Assembly: GCA_039812085.1 (NCBI GenBank)
Contig: JBDHZU010000020.1
Coordinates: 1-22,190 of the forward strand
Source: JBDHZU01 sp039812085
Lineage (GTDB): Bacteria; Actinomycetota; Actinomycetes; S36-B12; UBA10799
DNA: 22,190 nt
Direction: 5' to 3'
The notes under the pieces were generated by a model. The model did not search any database and was not told where the DNA came from. It saw only the letters and a program-made list of their open reading frames with translations. The position numbers and the translations under genes were made by a program. How positions within the stretch are numbered: the first letter of the stretch is position 1; the number at the start of each line of letters is the position of its first letter. This document shows, piece by piece, positions 6,761 through 13,721 of this stretch.

Positions 6761-7621
6761 ATGAGTCAATGGGCGGGCCTGCCGGGTAGTGCCGGACCTT
6801 GGTCTGGTGGGCAAGCCTCGTCATGGGCGACCTGCGTCCTGGCTCCCAATGCTGGGCCGATGACGTTAGACGGCACCAACACCTGGGTGATTGCGGCACC
6901 GGATCAACGTGACGTTGTGGTGATTGATCCGGGTCCGGATGATCTGGCGCACTGGTCGCAGCTTGAACGCCAGTTGGCGGCGACGGATCAGCGGGTTGCT
7001 CAGATCCTGTTGACCCACGGACATCTCGATCACAGCGCCGGAGCCCAACTGTTTGCTGATCAGACGGGCAGCTCGGTCCGCGCCTTAGATCCGAAGCATT
7101 GCCTGGGTTCCGAAGGTTTGGTTGCCGGTGAGGCCGTTGTTGTTGGTGATATCGAAATGATGGTGATTCCGACTCCAGGTCACACCGCAGACTCATTGTC
7201 GTTCCTGCTTGCCGCTGATCATTCGGTGCTCACGGGTGACACGATTTTGGGACGCGGGACGACGGTGGTTGCCCACCCTGACGGAGTTCTCGCTGATTAC
7301 CTCAACTCACTTGAACGGCTTGGCGAAGCTGCCATCGAATATGGACTTGAGACAGTGCTGCCCGGTCATGGCCCAGCTTTGCGTGATCCCGCCGAGGTCG
7401 TTCAGGCGTACCTGTCTCACCGGCATGAACGTTTATCGCAGGTTGCTGGATCGTGGCGACGGTTACGGGAAGAAAGCAACGGGCAGGTATCGCCGGATAG
7501 CGAAGAGACGGCATGGGCAGTCGTGCGAGACGTGTATGCAGATGTGCCGCAAACGGTGTGGCCAGCAGCCTTATTGAGTGTTCGAGCGCAGTTGGCGTAC
7601 CTGCGTGATCGGACGGACTAG
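6761..7621 (+). CDS. MBL-fold metallo-hydrolase (LACTB2-like)
   Basis: A 286-residue metallo-beta-lactamase-fold hydrolase with a complete metal site: THGHLDHSAGA (His86, His88, Asp90, His91), PGHTADS (His141), TGDTILG (Asp160) and PGHGPALRDP (His203). The layout, including the C-terminal helical part after the GHG motif, resembles LACTB2-like proteins. Human LACTB2 is an endoribonuclease, but bacterial relatives have varied or unknown substrates. M. tuberculosis Rv3677c is the likely counterpart, also next to crp. The N-terminus is Gly/Ser-rich, and no signal peptide is seen. The gene is convergent with crp, and the two stop codons share the bases CTAG at 7618-7621. Confidence 0.92.
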   Translation: MSQWAGLPGSAGPWSGGQASSWATCVLAPNAGPMTLDGTNTWVIAAPDQRDVVVIDPGPDDLAHWSQLERQLAATDQRVAQILLTHGHLDHSAGAQLFADQTGSSVRALDPKHCLGSEGLVAGEAVVVGDIEMMVIPTPGHTADSLSFLLAADHSVLTGDTILGRGTTVVAHPDGVLADYLNSLERLGEAAIEYGLETVLPGHGPALRDPAEVVQAYLSHRHERLSQVAGSWRRLREESNGQVSPDSEETAWAVVRDVYADVPQTVWPAALLSVRAQLAYLRDRTD

Positions 7622-8292
7622 CGGGAGCGGCGGTCGAGGCGTTCCGGCTCGATCAGGACGACCGAGCGGGACTCCAACCGAATCCAGCCGCGAGCCGCGA
7701 AGTCTGCCAATGCTTTATTCACTGTCTCGCGGGAAGCGCCGACGAGTTGGGCAAGTTCTTCCTGAGTCATGTCATGCGTGACATGTAGGCCGTCAGGCAG
7801 CTGCCGACCGAACTTCTCACCGAGTTCCAGCAACGTCTTTGCGACTCGACCCGGAACGTCCGAAAACACCAAGTCAGCCATTTGATCGTTAGTCCGACGA
7901 AGTCGTTGCGCAAGTGCGGCCAAAAGAGCCTCGGCAACCTCTGGTCGACCAGTGAGCCACGGACGCAAGGCGGCGTGCCCCAGACCCATCAGGGTCACGT
8001 CCGTCAGAGCGGTCGCAGTTGCCGTGCGGGGACCAGGATCGAACAAGGACAACTCGCCCAGTAGTTCGCCAGGACCAAGGACGGCCAGCAGACTCTCGCG
8101 ACCGTCGTTGGCAGCGTGACCAAGCTTGATCTTGCCGTCAGTGATGACGTAGAGGCGCTCGCCGCGCTCTCCTTCGTGAAACAGAATCTGACCCTTGCTT
8201 AGTTGCACTGAATCCATCGAAGCTCGCAATGCAGCGGCTGCCTCGGCGTCCAGAGCCGAAAACATCGGCGCCCGACTCAGTACATCGTCCAT
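7618..8292 (-). CDS. crp: Crp-family cAMP-responsive transcription regulator
   Basis: A 224-residue Crp/Fnr-family regulator. An N-terminal cyclic-nucleotide-binding domain contains GELSLFDPGPRTATA (residues 79-93), with Glu80, Arg89 and Thr90 at the expected cAMP-contacting positions. A long dimerisation helix follows (LAQRLRRTNDQMADLVF). The C-terminal winged helix has the helix-turn-helix TQEELAQLVGASRETVNKAL (about 176-195). The second half is nearly identical to M. tuberculosis CRP (Rv3676) as I remember it. The ATG at 8292 is preceded by GAGG at six bases. In actinobacteria this protein controls carbon, respiration and resuscitation genes. No match to the TGTGA-N6-TCACA operator was seen in its own upstream region by eye. 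Confidence 0.96.
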   Translation of the reverse strand: MDDVLSRAPMFSALDAEAAAALRASMDSVQLSKGQILFHEGERGERLYVITDGKIKLGHAANDGRESLLAVLGPGELLGELSLFDPGPRTATATALTDVTLMGLGHAALRPWLTGRPEVAEALLAALAQRLRRTNDQMADLVFSDVPGRVAKTLLELGEKFGRQLPDGLHVTHDMTQEELAQLVGASRETVNKALADFAARGWIRLESRSVVLIEPERLDRRSR

Positions 8293-8432
8293 GTCAGTCC
8301 TCGCTCTTCACATTTCCTGCCTGGCCTGCCCGCCATGCATTGCCGTTCATTCTGGCGCATGAGGACTACGCAGCACCAATCTGAATAACGCCCGTGCGTT
8401 TCTGCAGGTGAGAACGTAGTTGGTCTTGGTGA

Positions 8433-8972
8433 CTACAGCGGCATGGGTCGAGCGGCCCGAGTCGGCAGCGCAGTTGCGACCAGTTCGGGGTTCTCGCGGT
8501 AGCGACGAATCAATTCGGCGGTGGCCGCATCGATGCCGTCGTGCAGTGCATTTCGCTGGTCGGAAAGTTGGCGTTCGACCGCTTGGAGTTCGGTCAACAA
8601 ACGTTCGTCGCCGATGTGTTCGGTGTCGACTGTTGCCCACAGCTCGGCCAACTCGTCGTCCATGCCGTCGATCTCGTTGCTTTGCCGCTGGACCGGCAGG
8701 TGAGCCTTACGACTGTTAGTTCCCAGTTGCTGGCTAAGAACCTCTTGCAGACCTTCGATGGATGCTCCTCGGCGAAGCGCTCCAGTGCGAACCAAGTCGA
8801 TTCGGGCCTGCATGATTCGCCGCCAGTAGCTCACTCGATTTTCGCGTTCAGTCAGCACCCGGCGATGTTCACGTAGTTCTTGCAAACCCAGCAGTTCGAG
8901 TTGCTCGGCGGAGAGCACGGGCGCGGGACTCAGCGGCGGTAACGTCGCTGTGGTCGTGCTGTCCGCACTCAT
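8433..8972 (-). CDS. rsiG: RsiG-like anti-sigma factor with two c-di-GMP signature motifs
   Basis: A 179-residue, highly charged, mostly helical protein without a signal peptide or membrane segment. It carries the RsiG signature E-x3-S-x2-R-x3-Q-x3-D exactly once (Glu44, Ser48, Arg51, Gln55, Asp59). A second copy has one change (Glu133, Ser137, Arg140, His144 for Gln, Asp148). In Streptomyces RsiG these two helices form an antiparallel coiled coil that binds a c-di-GMP dimer and sequesters the sporulation sigma factor WhiG. The positions, 89 residues apart, fit a two-helix hairpin with a central segment that would touch sigma. The N-terminus (about 20 residues) is Ser/Thr/Pro-rich. I chose the ATG at 8972 because AGGAG precedes it at 8 nt. 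The frame is open upstream to 9113, but that would run into nth. The family call rests on the motifs; partner and phenotype are inference. Confidence 0.75.
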   Translation of the reverse strand: MSADSTTTATLPPLSPAPVLSAEQLELLGLQELREHRRVLTERENRVSYWRRIMQARIDLVRTGALRRGASIEGLQEVLSQQLGTNSRKAHLPVQRQSNEIDGMDDELAELWATVDTEHIGDERLLTELQAVERQLSDQRNALHDGIDAATAELIRRYRENPELVATALPTRAARPMPL

Positions 8973-9074
8973 TTGTTGTCTCCTGAGGGTGATACGTGAG
9001 GGTCTTGACGGGGTTATCGGCCAGATTGGGAAGTTCCTGAACTGCTTGAATCCGCCGTCTGGGTGGTGCGCACG

Positions 9075-9080
9075 TAGGCT
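9075..9080 (+). promoter_or_regulatory. -10 box for a leaderless nth operon mRNA
   Basis: TAGGCT (TAnnnT) is followed by exactly six bases and then the GTG start of nth at 9087. No Shine-Dalgarno sequence is present. This fits a leaderless transcript for the nth-tlpA-NUDIX-marP operon. The -35 region is not recognisable. Confidence 0.5.
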
Positions 9081-9086
9081 GAACAG

Positions 9087-9815
9087 GTGGTCAAAGAAGC
9101 AGCAGAGTCGCACACAGCGTTGGTTCGACGTGCGCGCAAGATCAACCGCGTGTTAGCGGAGGTATATCCAGACGCTGCATGTGAGTTGAACTACTCCAAT
9201 CCGTACGAGCTACTCGTCGCCACGATCCTGTCGGCGCAATGCACTGATGTTCGGGTCAACCTCGTCACTCCCGCGCTATTTGCGAAGTATCCGAACCCGC
9301 AGGCATTGGCCGCCGCAGACCGCGCGGAGCTGGAAGGAATGATCCAGTCGACGGGGTTCTTCCGAGCCAAAGCGAATTCATTGCTGGGAATGGCTCAGGC
9401 GGTGTGTGACGACTTTGGCGGCGAGATTCCCGGCAAGCTTGCCCAGTTGGTCACTTTGCCTGGAGTTGGCCGCAAGACGGCAAACGTTGTCCTCGGGAAC
9501 GCCTTCGACGTTCCGGGCATCACTGTTGATACTCACTTTGGTCGGCTTGCTCGACGTTTCGGGTGGACCGAGTTGGACGATCCGGTCAAGGTCGAGCATG
9601 AGGTCGGCGCATTGTTTCCCCGTAAAGAGTGGACGCTGCTATCTCACCGGCTGATTTTCCACGGTCGACGATGCTGCATGGCCCGTCGTCCAGCGTGCGG
9701 AGTATGTCCAGTCGCGCATTGGTGCCCGTCATACGGAGAAGGTCCGACCGACGAAAAGACCGCTGCCAAGATCGCCAAGTGGGGACCTAACGATCGACCG
9801 GATGTCACCGCGTGA
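9087..9815 (+). CDS. nth: Endonuclease III, DNA glycosylase/AP lyase
   Basis: A base-excision repair enzyme that removes oxidised pyrimidines and cleaves abasic sites. At 242 aa it has the full HhH-GPD fold. The helix-hairpin-helix LPGVGRKTANVVLGNAF contains the catalytic Lys130, VDTHFGR contains the catalytic Asp148, and the C-terminal [4Fe-4S] loop is Cys197-x6-Cys204-x2-Cys207-x5-Cys213. The start is GTG at 9087, supported by a -10 box six bases upstream. It is the first gene of a four-gene operon joined by 4-nt overlaps, in the same order as M. tuberculosis Rv3674c-Rv3671c. It is divergent from the RsiG-like gene with 114 bp between them. Confidence 0.97.
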   Translation: MVKEAAESHTALVRRARKINRVLAEVYPDAACELNYSNPYELLVATILSAQCTDVRVNLVTPALFAKYPNPQALAAADRAELEGMIQSTGFFRAKANSLLGMAQAVCDDFGGEIPGKLAQLVTLPGVGRKTANVVLGNAFDVPGITVDTHFGRLARRFGWTELDDPVKVEHEVGALFPRKEWTLLSHRLIFHGRRCCMARRPACGVCPVAHWCPSYGEGPTDEKTAAKIAKWGPNDRPDVTA

Positions 9816-10462
9816 AGACTCCCCGGCTTGCCGTATTTGTGACTGCTGCATTGACAGTGGTCACGTTGGCTGCCTGCGGGGCCCAGGACGCATCGTCGCC
9901 CGCAGGTGATCCGTTGCCCGTGCAAAGCTCTGCGGCGAGCACACCAACGAAGAGCACGGAGGGTTCCGATGTTCAATCGTTAGTCCAGGCAGCAGGACTT
10001 GCGCCCTGCCCCACAAGTGGGAATACACCGCCGGTTGACGGTGGTCTGCCCGAACTCACGCTGCCGTGTTTGGGCGAGGGCCCGGCGGTGAACCTGGCGG
10101 GGGTGCGCGGTCAGCCCATGGTGGTCAATGTCTGGCAGTCGTACTGCGTTCCTTGCGCGACCGAGCTTCCGATCCTCGGTCAGGTCTACCGTGAGCATTC
10201 CGATCAGATTCGGTTCCTCGGCATCGACCTTGCTGATGAGCGCGCTGCTGCTCTCAAGATGGCAGCCACTACCAAGATGGGATTCCCCTCGGTGACCGAC
10301 CAGCAGTCAACCGTGCGTGGGCCACTGCGCATCGTGGGGGTGCCGACCACCATCTACGTCCGAGCCGACGGGGTGATCGCCGGTCGCAGTACGGGAGAGA
10401 TCACCAGTCGAGCCCAATTGGTGAGTGACATTCAGAAGTACCTGGGTGTGCAGTTGTCATGA
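9812..10462 (+). CDS. Secreted thioredoxin-like lipoprotein (TlpA/ResA type)
   Basis: A 216-residue exported thiol-disulfide protein. The N-terminus is a lipoprotein signal peptide with lipobox LAAC (Cys22) and a Ser/Thr/Ala-rich linker to about residue 55. The thioredoxin domain has the redox motif WQSYCVPC (Cys112, Cys115), and the cis-proline loop is GVPTTIYV. A further cysteine pair, Cys66 (LAPCP) and Cys86 (LTLPCLG), lies before the fold and could form a structural disulfide. It starts at GTG 9812, overlapping the nth stop (GTGA), so it is translationally coupled. The M. tuberculosis counterpart is Rv3673c. It probably acts on the outer face of the membrane on disulfides or during cytochrome maturation. 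MarP, encoded two genes downstream, is predicted to contain a disulfide and is a plausible client, which is inference. Confidence 0.92.
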   Translation: MKTPRLAVFVTAALTVVTLAACGAQDASSPAGDPLPVQSSAASTPTKSTEGSDVQSLVQAAGLAPCPTSGNTPPVDGGLPELTLPCLGEGPAVNLAGVRGQPMVVNVWQSYCVPCATELPILGQVYREHSDQIRFLGIDLADERAAALKMAATTKMGFPSVTDQQSTVRGPLRIVGVPTTIYVRADGVIAGRSTGEITSRAQLVSDIQKYLGVQLS

Positions 10463-11163
10463 GCGAACAGCGTGCCCAGATGTTTGTTGATCCAGCCGAC
10501 TTACCGGTGTGGATGCAGCAGCTGGGTCACGCATTGCCCGATGCAGATGTGACCGGCATCCGACGTGTTCCCGATGAGGCATCGACTCGACGTTCGTCTG
10601 TGCTCGCTTTGTTTGGTGAGACGGGCGGAATACCTGACGTCTTGATCCTGCAACGTGCTGCGGAACTGCGGGCACATGCCGGCCAACCGGCCTTTCCCGG
10701 TGGGCAATTGGATCCGGAAGACCGCACACCCGTCGACACTGCTTTGCGCGAAGCCCAGGAAGAGACGCGGCTCGATCCGAGCACAGTGACGGTTGTGGCG
10801 ACCTTGCCAGAGATTTGGGTCCCGCCGTCTGGCTTTGTGGTGACACCCGTCATCGGTTGGTGGCATGAACCGATGCCGGTAGCCGTGGGCGATCCGGCGG
10901 AAGTCTCTGCTGTGTTCCGAGTCCCCATTGACGAACTGGTCGACCCGGTCAACCGAGTCGTGGTGACGCATCCCTCTGGTTTCACCGGTCCTGGTTTCGA
11001 CACCAATGGAGTGATGATCTGGGGCTTCACCGCGCTACTGCTCGACCGGTTGCTCGACCTCGGCGGCTTCACTATTCCGTGGCAACCCGGGGCACGAGAA
11101 GTTTCCTTTGACCAGTTGCATGAGGCAGTTCGATCGGTTCCGCGGACGGGGGAACCGACATGA
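10459..11163 (+). CDS. NUDIX hydrolase, CoA pyrophosphatase type
   Basis: A 234-residue NUDIX protein of the coenzyme A diphosphatase (NudL/NUDT8-like) group. The CoA-family signature before the box is recognisable: VLILQRAAELRAHAGQPAFPGG (about residues 57-78, matching the LLTxRSxxLxxHxGQxxFPGG pattern). The box continues QLDPEDRTPVDTALREAQEE, with the usual two-residue extension and the metal-binding Glu residues intact. It probably cleaves CoA or acyl-CoA to phosphopantetheine and 3',5'-ADP in the cytoplasm. The ATG overlaps the preceding stop (ATGA) and its own stop overlaps the marP ATG (ATGA), so the operon is tightly coupled. The counterpart in M. tuberculosis is Rv3672c. Substrate preference is inferred from the motif only. 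Confidence 0.92.
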   Translation: MSEQRAQMFVDPADLPVWMQQLGHALPDADVTGIRRVPDEASTRRSSVLALFGETGGIPDVLILQRAAELRAHAGQPAFPGGQLDPEDRTPVDTALREAQEETRLDPSTVTVVATLPEIWVPPSGFVVTPVIGWWHEPMPVAVGDPAEVSAVFRVPIDELVDPVNRVVVTHPSGFTGPGFDTNGVMIWGFTALLLDRLLDLGGFTIPWQPGAREVSFDQLHEAVRSVPRTGEPT

Positions 11164-12359
11164 ACGTTGTCGATGTCATCGTGATCGTCGCGGTTCTGCT
11201 GTTTGCGTGGTCGGGCTGGCAGCAAGGATTCGTCGCAGCGTTATGCAGCTTTACCGGTTTCATCGCGGGTGGATTGCTGGGCTCGTTTCTTGCCCCACTC
11301 ATGCTCAGACAATTCCGCATCACCGGAGCTTTGGGATTGATCCTGACCCTTGGTGTGATTCTGGCGCTTGCCGTCGGTGGTCAAATCCTGGGGGCATTGG
11401 CCGCTCGACGACTCAACAAATACGTGACGAATCGGCCGATGCAATTCATCGACCATCTCGGTGGGGCATTGATCAACGTGCTGGCGGTGTGTGTCGTCGC
11501 CTGGATTCTGGCCGCGACGGTGACCGCAATGCCAGCATCTGCGGTGACCTCTCAGGTCCGTTCATCGACCGTGTTGGGTGCGATGGACGATGTCGTTCCC
11601 CAGCCAGTGCGCGATGCGGTTTCCAGTCTGCGCGGTGCGGTCAACGGCTCCGGTTTGCCGGAGCTCTTCGACACCTTTGGTGTGCTTCCTCCGGCACCAG
11701 TCGATCCGCCGGCCACGAACACGGTGCATTCGCCAGTGGTGCGGGAGGCGTTGAACTCGGTCGTGCGGGTGGAAGGGGCAGCGCCTGCTTGTTCTGCCGG
11801 GTTCACCGGTTCCGGGTTCGTTGTTGCACCCGAGCGCGTATTGACCAATGCCCACGTTGTGGCGGCTGTCCCCAATCCACATATTCATGTGCCGGGGAGT
11901 TCAGAGGTGCTGCTGGGTGAGACGGTCTACTTCGATCCCCGGATTGATGTCGCCATCATCGACGTTCCAGGTCTTACGGCAACCCCGCTGGAAATGAGTA
12001 AGCCAGTCTCTCGTGGGGATGACGTCATCATTGCTGGCTATCCCGGTGGAGGTCCGTTGACGGCATCTGCTGCTCGGGTGCGAGGACTCATTTCCTCCGA
12101 CCTTGCGCGCGGAACCGATATCTACGGAAAACCGGGTGTGACTCGCGAGATCTACGCGTTACGTGGAGTTGCTCGCCCCGGAAACTCTGGTGGCCCACTG
12201 CTGACCACGAACGGTCGGGTAGCTGGTGTGGTCTTTGCCCAGGCCCAGGGTGATCCTCAGACGGCCTACGCGCTGACCGGTGACCAAGTCGAACATGCGA
12301 TTTCGGTCGGTTCCGTCGCTACTCAACCCGTACCAGTCGGCGCTTGTCCTACTGGCTAA
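11160..12359 (+). CDS. marP: Membrane-anchored periplasmic serine protease (MarP-like)
   Basis: A 399-residue protein with an N-terminal CvpA/colicin-V-like region of four membrane helices (about residues 4-22, 26-47, 55-82 and 100-122). A linker leads to a chymotrypsin-fold protease domain. The catalytic triad is His232 (LTNAHVV), Asp263 (RIDVAIIDVP) and Ser343 (GNSGGPLL). Cys211 and Cys396 sit where M. tuberculosis MarP (Rv3671c) has its redox-sensitive disulfide, and the serine number is the same as I recall there. In mycobacteria MarP is needed for acid and oxidative stress resistance and processes a peptidoglycan hydrolase. The start overlaps the NUDIX stop (ATGA). The 3' end overlaps the convergent hydrolase gene by 11 nt. 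Confidence 0.95.
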   Translation: MNVVDVIVIVAVLLFAWSGWQQGFVAALCSFTGFIAGGLLGSFLAPLMLRQFRITGALGLILTLGVILALAVGGQILGALAARRLNKYVTNRPMQFIDHLGGALINVLAVCVVAWILAATVTAMPASAVTSQVRSSTVLGAMDDVVPQPVRDAVSSLRGAVNGSGLPELFDTFGVLPPAPVDPPATNTVHSPVVREALNSVVRVEGAAPACSAGFTGSGFVVAPERVLTNAHVVAAVPNPHIHVPGSSEVLLGETVYFDPRIDVAIIDVPGLTATPLEMSKPVSRGDDVIIAGYPGGGPLTASAARVRGLISSDLARGTDIYGKPGVTREIYALRGVARPGNSGGPLLTTNGRVAGVVFAQAQGDPQTAYALTGDQVEHAISVGSVATQPVPVGACPTG

Positions 12360-13281
12360 CTGACGACTGGGGTTGATGCGTAGCCAGCCAGTTGACCAAC
12401 AGGCCATTGACGACTTTGGGGGATTCCTCATGGATGAGGTGTCCGAGTTCAGGGAGTAACTGCCAGTCGTAATCACCGCTGACGAATGCGTCTGATCCTT
12501 CGCAGGTACGAGGAAGAACGGTTCGGTCAGCGGCACCGTGCAGATGCAGGACCGGGGAAGCGATGCTGGCAGCTCCAATACGTTGGACGAATCGTCGGCC
12601 ATCCGGGCGAGGGATGGAACGCAGCACCCAACGGAAGTACTCCACCGAGCAGTGCGCGGTGTTGGAAACTTGCATGGCGGCGCGGTAGGTATCAGCGGTG
12701 TCGCGGTTAAGCCAGGATGAGTCCGCCGACCATTGATGAAGAAGGCGCTCGACCATCGCGGCGTTGTCAGCGACGAGTTGTCGTTCCGGAATCCACGGGC
12801 GTTGGAAACCGAACAGGTACTTCGATGCCATCAGTTGCGCGCGGTCGTGCATCATCGCGTGTCGCATCCGCTCGGGATGCGCTGATCCCATGACGCACAA
12901 CCCAGCAACCACCTCTGGCTGCAAGGCAGCGACAGCCCATGCGATCAGACCGCCCATTCCTTGTCCGACGACGAATGCTTGGCGGGCACCGAGTGATCGA
13001 ATAACCGATGCCACATCGTGGGTAGCGGTGGGGATGTCGTATCCCCGTGGAGGGTGGTCACTCCCGCAGTAGCCACGCAAGTCGATCGCGACTGCCCGAA
13101 ATCCCGCCTTGGCGACGGCTGCCATGCAGGTGCGCCACGTCCACCAAAACCCGGGGAAGCCGTGCAGGAAAACAACGAGCGGGCCTTCCCCCATCGAGGT
13201 CACATGGAATCGACAGCTATTGGCCGACACCGTGGAATGAGTCCACGGGCCGGGCAGCGAGATGGTCTGCTCGGGTTCCAT
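12349..13281 (-). CDS. Alpha/beta-hydrolase lacking the usual nucleophile (EphE-position homologue)
   Basis: A 310-residue alpha/beta-hydrolase. The oxyanion-hole segment VVFLHGFPGFWWTWR (about 36-50), DLRGYCGSDHP, a C-terminal HGAADRTV (acid Asp) and ELGHLIHEESP (catalytic His) are all present. At the nucleophile elbow the sequence is VVGQGMGGL: the residue between the two flanking glycines, normally Ser or Asp, is Gly108. The codon read is GGA, and the frame is clean on both sides. The protein is therefore either non-catalytic in the usual way or uses another mechanism. Its place next to marP matches M. tuberculosis ephE (Rv3670), annotated as an epoxide hydrolase. It is last in the acsA-nhaA-holin-like-hydrolase run. 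The ATG at 13281 has no clear Shine-Dalgarno. Confidence 0.88.
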   Translation of the reverse strand: MEPEQTISLPGPWTHSTVSANSCRFHVTSMGEGPLVVFLHGFPGFWWTWRTCMAAVAKAGFRAVAIDLRGYCGSDHPPRGYDIPTATHDVASVIRSLGARQAFVVGQGMGGLIAWAVAALQPEVVAGLCVMGSAHPERMRHAMMHDRAQLMASKYLFGFQRPWIPERQLVADNAAMVERLLHQWSADSSWLNRDTADTYRAAMQVSNTAHCSVEYFRWVLRSIPRPDGRRFVQRIGAASIASPVLHLHGAADRTVLPRTCEGSDAFVSGDYDWQLLPELGHLIHEESPKVVNGLLVNWLATHQPQSSVSQ

Positions 13282-13307
13282 TGGCCGAAAGCTCAGTGGT
13301 TGCGCAG

Positions 13308-13709
13308 TTATGAATCAGTGCTTGACGAGAACGCGGCCTTGGTCTGCTCCAGTTGAGCGCGCGCCTTCTGGGGTCCCTTGACCTTCTTGACGTTCTTTCG
13401 ACCGAACAGCGCGAGCAGAGCAGCAATGATGAATAGCGCGAGCGTAACGATTCCGTAGGCCACCCAAGGATCCATCCCGAAGTGGATCATTACCTGAGCG
13501 ATGGTGATGAGTAGGAAGATCACGCCGAGGAATGCAATGACTCCCGCCACCACCAAAAGTCCGGCACCTTCCACGGCCTTGTTGGCGCTTTGCTTCACCT
13601 CAGCCTTGGCCAACTCGATCTGCGAATTGATCATCGTGGTGACATCGGATGTCGCCGATGAAACCAGCTCGCGGATAGTGGGTTCGTTGCCCTGGCCGTT
13701 CATGCTCAT
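13308..13709 (-). CDS. Small membrane protein, actinobacterial phage-holin-like family
   Basis: A 133-residue protein with an N-terminal amphipathic, charged helix (about 10-45). Two membrane helices follow (about 48-75 and 82-103), then a basic tail (GRKNVKKVKGPQKAR) and a Ser-rich end. This is the layout of the small family annotated in actinobacteria as 'phage holin family' (Pfam Phage_holin_3_6). Despite the name, these are chromosomal genes of unknown function; M. tuberculosis Rv3669 occupies the same position. There are no phage genes nearby, so a lytic role is unlikely. The ATG at 13709 is nine bases after the nhaA stop; ATG at 13703 is an alternative. A possible internal promoter overlaps the nhaA stop codon. 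Confidence 0.85.
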   Translation of the reverse strand: MSMNGQGNEPTIRELVSSATSDVTTMINSQIELAKAEVKQSANKAVEGAGLLVVAGVIAFLGVIFLLITIAQVMIHFGMDPWVAYGIVTLALFIIAALLALFGRKNVKKVKGPQKARAQLEQTKAAFSSSTDS

Positions 13710-13715
13710 GGCGAC

Positions 13716-13721
13716 AGGCTA
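13716..13721 (-). promoter_or_regulatory. -10 box overlapping the nhaA stop, leaderless start for the holin-like gene
   Basis: On the minus strand TAGCCT (TAnnnT) is followed by exactly six bases and the ATG at 13709. The TAG of the box is also the nhaA stop codon. No Shine-Dalgarno sequence precedes the ATG. This could give separate expression of the holin-like and hydrolase genes within the operon. Confidence 0.4.

Noticed and set aside
6414..7196. 260-codon open frame on the minus strand
   Set aside because: Antisense to the lipoprotein and MBL genes, Pro/Ser/Arg-rich, no recognisable domain.
11108..11920. 270-codon open frame on the plus strand inside marP
   Set aside because: The translation is Arg/Cys/Gly-rich without motifs, while the overlapping MarP frame has a complete catalytic triad and membrane helices.
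13308..13709. Prophage holin as a sign of phage DNA
   Set aside because: No other phage genes are near, and this family is a standard chromosomal gene at this locus in actinobacteria.
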